A DNA stretch of 64,000 nt from Eopsaltria australis (taxonomy: Eukaryota > Chordata > Aves > Passeriformes > Petroicidae), in assembly GCA_034509425.1 (NCBI GenBank), contig JAVTVJ010000071.1, forward strand, positions 248,001-312,000, written 5' to 3'. The notes under the pieces are model-generated. The model searched no databases. It was not told where the DNA came from and saw only the letters and a program-made list of their open reading frames with translations. Position numbers and translations under genes: made by a program. Below are positions 58,401 through 64,000 of this stretch, in pieces. The number at the start of each line of letters is the position of its first letter. The stretch's first letter is position 1.

Positions 58401-61400
58401 CTGACCAACAGCTGAGAGGGGCTGAGGGGACCCACAGCTCCCGCAGGTGACAGTGGGAGCCACGAGTGTCTCACAGGCTGTGCTGTGGAAGGGAAAGCTG
58501 CTCTGGAGCCTCCTCTCTGCCACTGGGAATTCCAGCTCTGCATCTGGGACAGAGTTGATCTCGATCAGGCATTGGCTTCACTCAGGGTGGGTATCACTGG
58601 CACAAGTCAGCAGGATTATTGAGACATGGATGTGACGTGGCAGCGCCCTCGTCCACGTACGTGTTCCTGGGAAGGGACCACGGTCTGCACAGATCTCGGA
58701 TTGTGTAATCTTTTGGATTGGTTGAGGGAAGAAAGGGGTGGTAAAAGATGGATTTATGTAGCTTGACTTTACAAAACACTGGAGTTCTCTTCCCACTTCT
58801 GCGTATTGGGCCACATCTCTGTGTCTGCAGAAATTCTTCTACTCCCTTCAAGTTGCCTGTGGTAGCCACACTGTGTTTATGGACAAGGCAGGGGAGAGGC
58901 TTTCCCTGTTATTTTGCCACTCTCGAGCACAAACCCCACTGTCCAAGACAGCAGCTTCCCCCTCACCCTCTGCATTGCCACCGAGTGACCTTCATGGCCA
59001 GCACCACGGCCACGGGGCAGTTGGACTGGGACACTCAGCTGCTGCTTTTCATATGGAGCTGGAATTGAGCAGCAGCCTGCGCAGGCAGCTGGGATTAGGA
59101 GCAGCTCAAGTGGAGATTGTGCTTCCAATCCTTCCCTGCTCTGCAGCCCGCTGGGATTCCTTCATCGGAGGGGAAAGTTTATTTGTGCAGTGGGTGAACG
59201 CAACCGAGGCGAAGCTGCTGGCAGTGGCTGTGCTGCCCTTGACTTAGCGAAAATACAGCTCTGCAAGTAGCATCAAACCCTCAGCAGCGCTGCCTGCCAA
59301 ATGTGAGCAGCTCCAGTGAACCAGGAATGCCCACCCCACCGCCCAGGAGGAGCAGCACTGCTGCCTCCCACGTGGAGCAACGCGGCCCCGCAGCGTGCGC
59401 CGAGTTCCAGGAGCCTCATTCCCTCACCAGAGGAGGGGAGTGAAAGGTCAGATCACAAAGCTGCAGCAGTGAGTGAGAAGTGTCGTCCAGAAAAGTGCAC
59501 AATAAATGGACTTAATTGTCCTTGGCGGGCAATGAGCTGCGAGAGCAGGAAAAATGTCACAGGAATATGGACCAAGAGGGATTCTGCTGCTCCTGGAGCT
59601 TGGCCCCATCGTGTCTGCTGTGCTCACCAGTGTATCTGCCACAGATGCCCCTTTTGGGAAGACCGTAGGAAATGGGTTTTGGGATGCCCAGTGCATTCCT
59701 GGTCCCTGCAGCAAACAGGGATTAACCCAGGGAAACATCAGGCTGGACTTTGCCCATCCTGGAGAGGCCACTGTAATGAGAAGGAATTGCAGTAATTGAT
59801 GGTGGAATTCCTCCACAGAAGTGGGGAAGGAAATGCCATTACCTGTTCCCTCACACGGTGTTTTGTGATCCCACAGATCCCATAAATGTATCTGAGATGC
59901 TTGCAAAAGCTTTCCCCTTCCCCTGGAGGGCAGGATTTTGCTGCTGCCCCGACAGCTTCCTCTGGGCTGACATCTGAGAAGGGCAAACCCCATGTGCTCT
60001 GGCAGTTGTACCAGTGTTCTGGAGTTGAACTTTTTATTCAGTTCAAAGATATTTTGATTCACAAATGAGCAGGTAAAAAGAGAACATAAACCAATTTTTA
60101 TGGCTCTTTTTTATTGTTCAAGCCTGGATTCCCATGGAGTGTGTGGAAAGCAGCTAATGCTGATTCAATGAGACAGCGTCAGAAAGGGAAATCTGTTCTC
60201 TGTGTGCAGTGCCCTGGGCTCCTCTGAGGGGTTTTATTTATTTTTTTTATAATTGGGGAGAAGTGGTAGAAAAATGATGGTGGTGGAAGAACGGGGTTGT
60301 CTGCAAATAATTTAGAATCCTGACATTAATTTGATTAAATGCTATTCAGGGCCATGTTAGATTAGCCTGCAGTGTTGTTCACTAATGGAACAGCCTTTCC
60401 TTCCCCTTCTCCTCTCTGTGTGTGCAGGCAAAAGCAGGATAAACGTGGAGCTGAGGCCTTGGGTCAGCTTGGCTGGGTGTGTGAGCTGAGCTCAGCACCT
60501 CTCATGCCTTCCCCTGATCTCCATCTGATGGGGTGTGAACAAAGCCAGGTCTCCTTTGCTCTGCAGATCCTGGGATTTGGGTGTGGGCTGACACCTGCAG
60601 GATCCTCATTCTCACCTGGTACCTGCCCTGCTGGAGCACTGGCATCTCCTGTGTCCTCAGTCGCTCAGCTCTGCCTGATCCAGTTCTGAATGGCCCAGCT
60701 TGGTGCACAGCTGCTGGTTCCCTGGGCAGCAGCCAGGCTTTGGACATGCTCTGGGAATGTGTCTGCCCCAGAGCTTTTTTCTATTTTCATATAGAACTTG
60801 TCATTTTGTAGTAGCCATTCGGGGAAAACTGCCCTGACACGTTCCAGTAGCAGTTTGCACCCAGGAATGATCTGTGAGGAACAGGGGCCACCAGAGACCC
60901 CTGACAGGGTTTTACTGCATCTGCTCTTGTTGAAACACAGCAAGAACGTGGCCTGACCACAGCTGGTGCAGGGATTTTAGTGCAGACTCAGGTGAGCCCT
61001 GTGTAGCTCCTGCCTGGGCTGTGTCAGGCTGGAACTGGAGCAAGCTCTCCTTAGCTGGGCAGAAGCTCTGAGTGGCTCTTTTGGATTTGGTGACTGATGC
61101 CAGCCCCCAGGAGCACGTGCCAGGGTCCCCAGACTGACTGTGGAGCACTGAATGAGCCCCTGAGAGTGGAGCTGGACTCTGGGGTGAGGGTCTCTGCCAA
61201 GCCCCTGAGTGGGAACCGCTTCATTCAATTCAATGAATTTTGTTTGACGTCTCCCCAGTGGGTCCTGGCTGATCCTTGGGAGGTTCCCAAGGATTGTGCT
61301 TTATCCACCATGGTAAGGGTGTTTGGGTTTTCTCTGGAAGGGAATGGTGAGAGCAGAGGCATGCAGGGATCTGGGGTTGAAGGAAGTTTGAGGATCTTGG

Positions 61401-64000
61401 GAAATGCAGCAGAGCTGTGCCAAAGTTCCCCGGATAACAGGAATGGACTCCACGGGGAGCACAGAGGTTGGAGGGAATTTTGAGGAGCAAAGTGGGTGGA
61501 CCAGAACTGGCAATTTAGAGGATGCTTATATTTGATTCATTAGTAGCTCCAGGCCCCATAAACATTAAAAAAGCCATTAAAGTTGCAGTTAATTTTTTTT
61601 TCTCTCCATAAAATTGCCTGAATTTGACAACCATGACCGATTCCCTCCGTTGCCATTGTCACGCTGCCAGTCTGCATGGGGAAGAAAATTAAACAAAAAT
61701 GAAGTGGCTGTGTGCTAATCTCAGATTTATTGTAGGGTTTTGTTATGAGCCCCTTTCCCAGTCGTTGCTCTGTGAAGAGCTGGGGTTTTATCATTGTGCC
61801 CGTGGCCAAACAGGTCCTTTCTCCTGCTTTCCACTCAAGCACCCCAGACTGCAGATGCCGTTAAGGGGAGACACCAAACCCCGCAGATCACAAGGCCGAT
61901 TACAAACACAGATTTCTATGACCAAATGGGGTCCCCCTGCTCTGAGATCTGGTTGTGCAGGGCCCAGCTGTGAGCTGGACACATCTCCATCTCCCACATC
62001 CAGGCTGCCAAAAGCAGAGCAGTAGCAGTGACAGCAGAATCTTCGACAAGATGCAAATTGTCTCGAATGCACTGAGGGGAAAAAGAAAAAGAGCTCTGTG
62101 TGCACTTCAGCTGTCTCTCTGCTTGGGATGTCTGCAGGAGCCTTTGGAGTCTGGGATGGCTGTGTTTGGGTTTTGCATCTGTTGCTTTTGACAGCAGACA
62201 CGTCCTGGTCCTGTGCTCCCCACGCAGGGTGAGCTCACAGCAGCGCTGGCGTCGGGGTCCATCCGCTGCCGGCCCGGCCGCGCGTCCCGCACGGAACACT
62301 CGGAGCCTCGGGCCCTTCCTTAGCTGGAACGAGAGCATGGACAGACGCCAGGCTCTGGGGAAGAAGCAGCATCTGAAAATTGGGTAGTTAAGTGCCTGCA
62401 GAGTGTCCTGCTGGAGGAGGAATCTGGCAGATTTCGGCAGCGTTGCCTTTGGCTCAGTCACTTTGGGGTCACCTCGGTAGCAGGAGGGGACGCTGCCTTC
62501 TGCCAGGTAACCTCTGACTGTGGTTTTTTTCCCTTTAATGAGAAACCTGGAGCCTCACAGGCTGTTTAACTACAGTGCAGGCAGTGAGGCGTGACCAAAG
62601 CCAAGCCTTTTTCCAAGCACTCGTGTCTCTGCAGGCGAGTCGGCTGCACGGGCATCCCGCAGGGCTCCCAGTGAGGACACGGGTCACTGGCACATCCCTG
62701 CCCTCCCTCGGGGCCATTGGAGGGCAGAGACAGGGCTCAGGAGTGTCCCCTCATGGTGCTGTGTGTTTGTGCCTCTCCATGGAGGGGGCTCAGAGGAAGC
62801 TGAAGGCCAGGCTGGGGGATGAAGGCCCCCCTGACTGCCTGGCAGCCAGTCTGTGCCAGCTGGGACCCAGGATGGGACTCACCCTACCCACTTCCAGGTG
62901 TCTGCCTGGGCTGATGGTTCAGCTCTTTGAGTTGTCAGTGGAGCAGAGGAGTTCTGCTACAGGTAATGCATTTCAGCCTCTGTGTCCCTGCCCTGGCTGA
63001 GCCCAGCTGGGGGTTGGTTCCTGACAGAGCACACAGTGAGGTGTTGGGATGAAGGAGCTGTCGGGTGTCCCTCACTGCCCCAAAATGTGGGTGACAGTGA
63101 GAGCTCTGGCCCAGGCCAGCCCTGAGCCTCCCTTGCTCTGCTCAGCCCCACAGAGCTGGGGCACCCAGGAGGAACGTGCAAGGTAAAAGCACTTGTCACA
63201 AGGAATAAAACAGGAAACACATCTTGGGAAAGTCTTTTTGGTTCTAATTGGCGTCTCTGAGGCTGCTGCTGGAGGCTCCTGGAGGACTGGGCTGATGGCA
63301 GAGCACATCAGAGAGCCCTGCTCTCCCCACTGAGCCCGTCCTCAGAGGACCTGGGGAGGGGCTGGGTGGGAGCTGGGGCTGCTCTGTGCCCTCAGAGGGG
63401 CACTGGGACGTGGCATCTGCTGACCTGTGGCCAGCACCAAAGGGTAAAACCAAAAAGCAGCCGTGGCCCAAGCAGAGCAGCTCTGCCCCTTGGCTCATCT
63501 GAGGGCATTTGGGTGCAGACAGGTTTAAAGTCTGGCTCATCTCTGTGGCTGGCAAAGGTTAAAAGATCTCCAGTGTCTTTGTATTTAATTCTCTCTTTTA
63601 GTGGCAGATTATTGTTTTCCATGGGAGATGAAATCCGGAGGGGTTTGAAGGACATTCCTCCTGCACCAGGGGCTGGAATGATTTGTTCAGAGCTGCTATG
63701 CTTTGTCTCTCCTTGTTAAGTACCCAGGGAATACAGACTGGCACCGAGGGAATTTAATGTGACACATAAAAATAAGGAGTGCAGGAGGAAGCTGTAGGCT
63801 TCACAGTATTTAACTACCTTATATCCTTGCTACAGAGCAAGCAATTTTCTTGGAGTTTGAGTGGGAGAACAACTCTTGCCCTGCCTTGAGGGCTGCACTG
63901 TGGGAGAGCGAGAGCCACCAGCCCCGTGCTGCTCATGAGGGATCACGGCTGTGCCAAAGGAGATTAGCACCAAAAAGGGCTCAACGCTGGAAAGTGAGCA
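55436..64000 (+). other. ANKS1A: ANKS1A intron 14 (partial, at least 8.6 kb)
   Basis: I searched both strands for the rest of SAM1, SAM2, the PTB domain and the neighbouring gene and found none. The first ~120 bp are GC-rich. A motif-dense AT-rich patch lies at about 58140-58280 and a small CpG cluster at about 62235-62345. No transposon is recognised. The intron continues past the right edge. Confidence 0.8.
62235..62345. promoter_or_regulatory. Small intronic CpG cluster
   Basis: About 110 bp with some fifteen CpG dinucleotides (gcgctggcgtcggggtccat, then cggcccggccgcgcgtcccg), inside an otherwise CpG-poor intron. The following ATG at 62338 opens only a 16-codon frame. It could be a minor promoter or enhancer, or an old CpG-rich insertion. 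Function is unsupported. Confidence 0.25.

Noticed and set aside
55436..64000. Search for the rest of SAM1, SAM2, PTB exons and the next gene (TCP11 expected)
   Set aside because: No segment resembling GSNVMEEQDL, the SAM2 or PTB sequences, or another gene was found on either strand.
1..64000. CRISPR arrays, operons, integrated bacteriophage, endogenous retrovirus genes
   Set aside because: No spaced repeats, Shine-Dalgarno-led gene clusters or gag/pol/env-like coding regions were seen; the window is vertebrate genic DNA.

Overview
This is nuclear DNA from a vertebrate, almost certainly a bird. It holds the promoter-proximal part of one large multi-exon gene, ANKS1A (Odin, ankyrin repeat and SAM domain protein 1A) on the + strand, and the 5' end of TAF11 on the - strand. 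Avian origin is inferred from CR1 retrotransposon tails of the bird type (about 32.73-32.88 kb and 46.39-46.60 kb), from GC-rich exons set in AT-richer introns, and from exon sequences that are near-mammalian in protein but clearly diverged. The TAF11/ANKS1A head-to-head order is the same as on human chromosome 6p21 (established knowledge, recalled).

Layout. At 226-880 (-) lie three coding exons of TAF11, a TFIID histone-fold subunit; its 3' exons are off the left edge. At 881-1566 is a CpG-island bidirectional promoter with a five-copy degenerate module of ATF/CRE-like and RFX X-box-like motifs and then a GC-box cluster. At 1567-55435 (+) are fourteen coding exons of ANKS1A. They splice in perfect phase into 741 codons (720 without one 63-nt cassette exon): N-terminal cap, Gly-rich linker, six ankyrin repeats, an acidic/proline-rich and serine-rich linker, and the start of the first SAM domain. 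The rest of SAM1, SAM2 and the PTB domain must lie to the right, because 55436-64000 is intron with no recognisable coding exon.

The most interesting signal is at about 53.4-55.43 kb. A GC-rich intragenic stretch leads into an uninterrupted 5' extension of exon 14 that encodes an MMWQCHLS... N-terminus. From memory this matches, over the same 33-residue length, the alternative N-terminus of the short AIDA-1 isoforms of the paralogue ANKS1B. It implies an internal promoter and a short ANKS1A isoform that lacks all ankyrin repeats. The 3' splice site of intron 13 is itself protein-coding in that isoform. Other candidates are a 28-nt microexon at 38722-38749 that is phase-equivalent to exon 11 and followed by a (TG)8 tract, an in-frame 63-nt cassette exon between ankyrin repeats 2 and 3, a 342-nt open read-through of exon 9, and an open in-frame extension upstream of the ANKS1A start codon.

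Repeats are sparse: three CR1-family fragments, one 5 x 50-bp minisatellite, one 40-bp duplication, a C16 run and a short (TG)n. No tRNA, rRNA, CRISPR, viral or bacterial feature was recognised. All assignments were made by eye. Exon borders rest on GT/AG sites plus reading-phase continuity and recalled family sequence.
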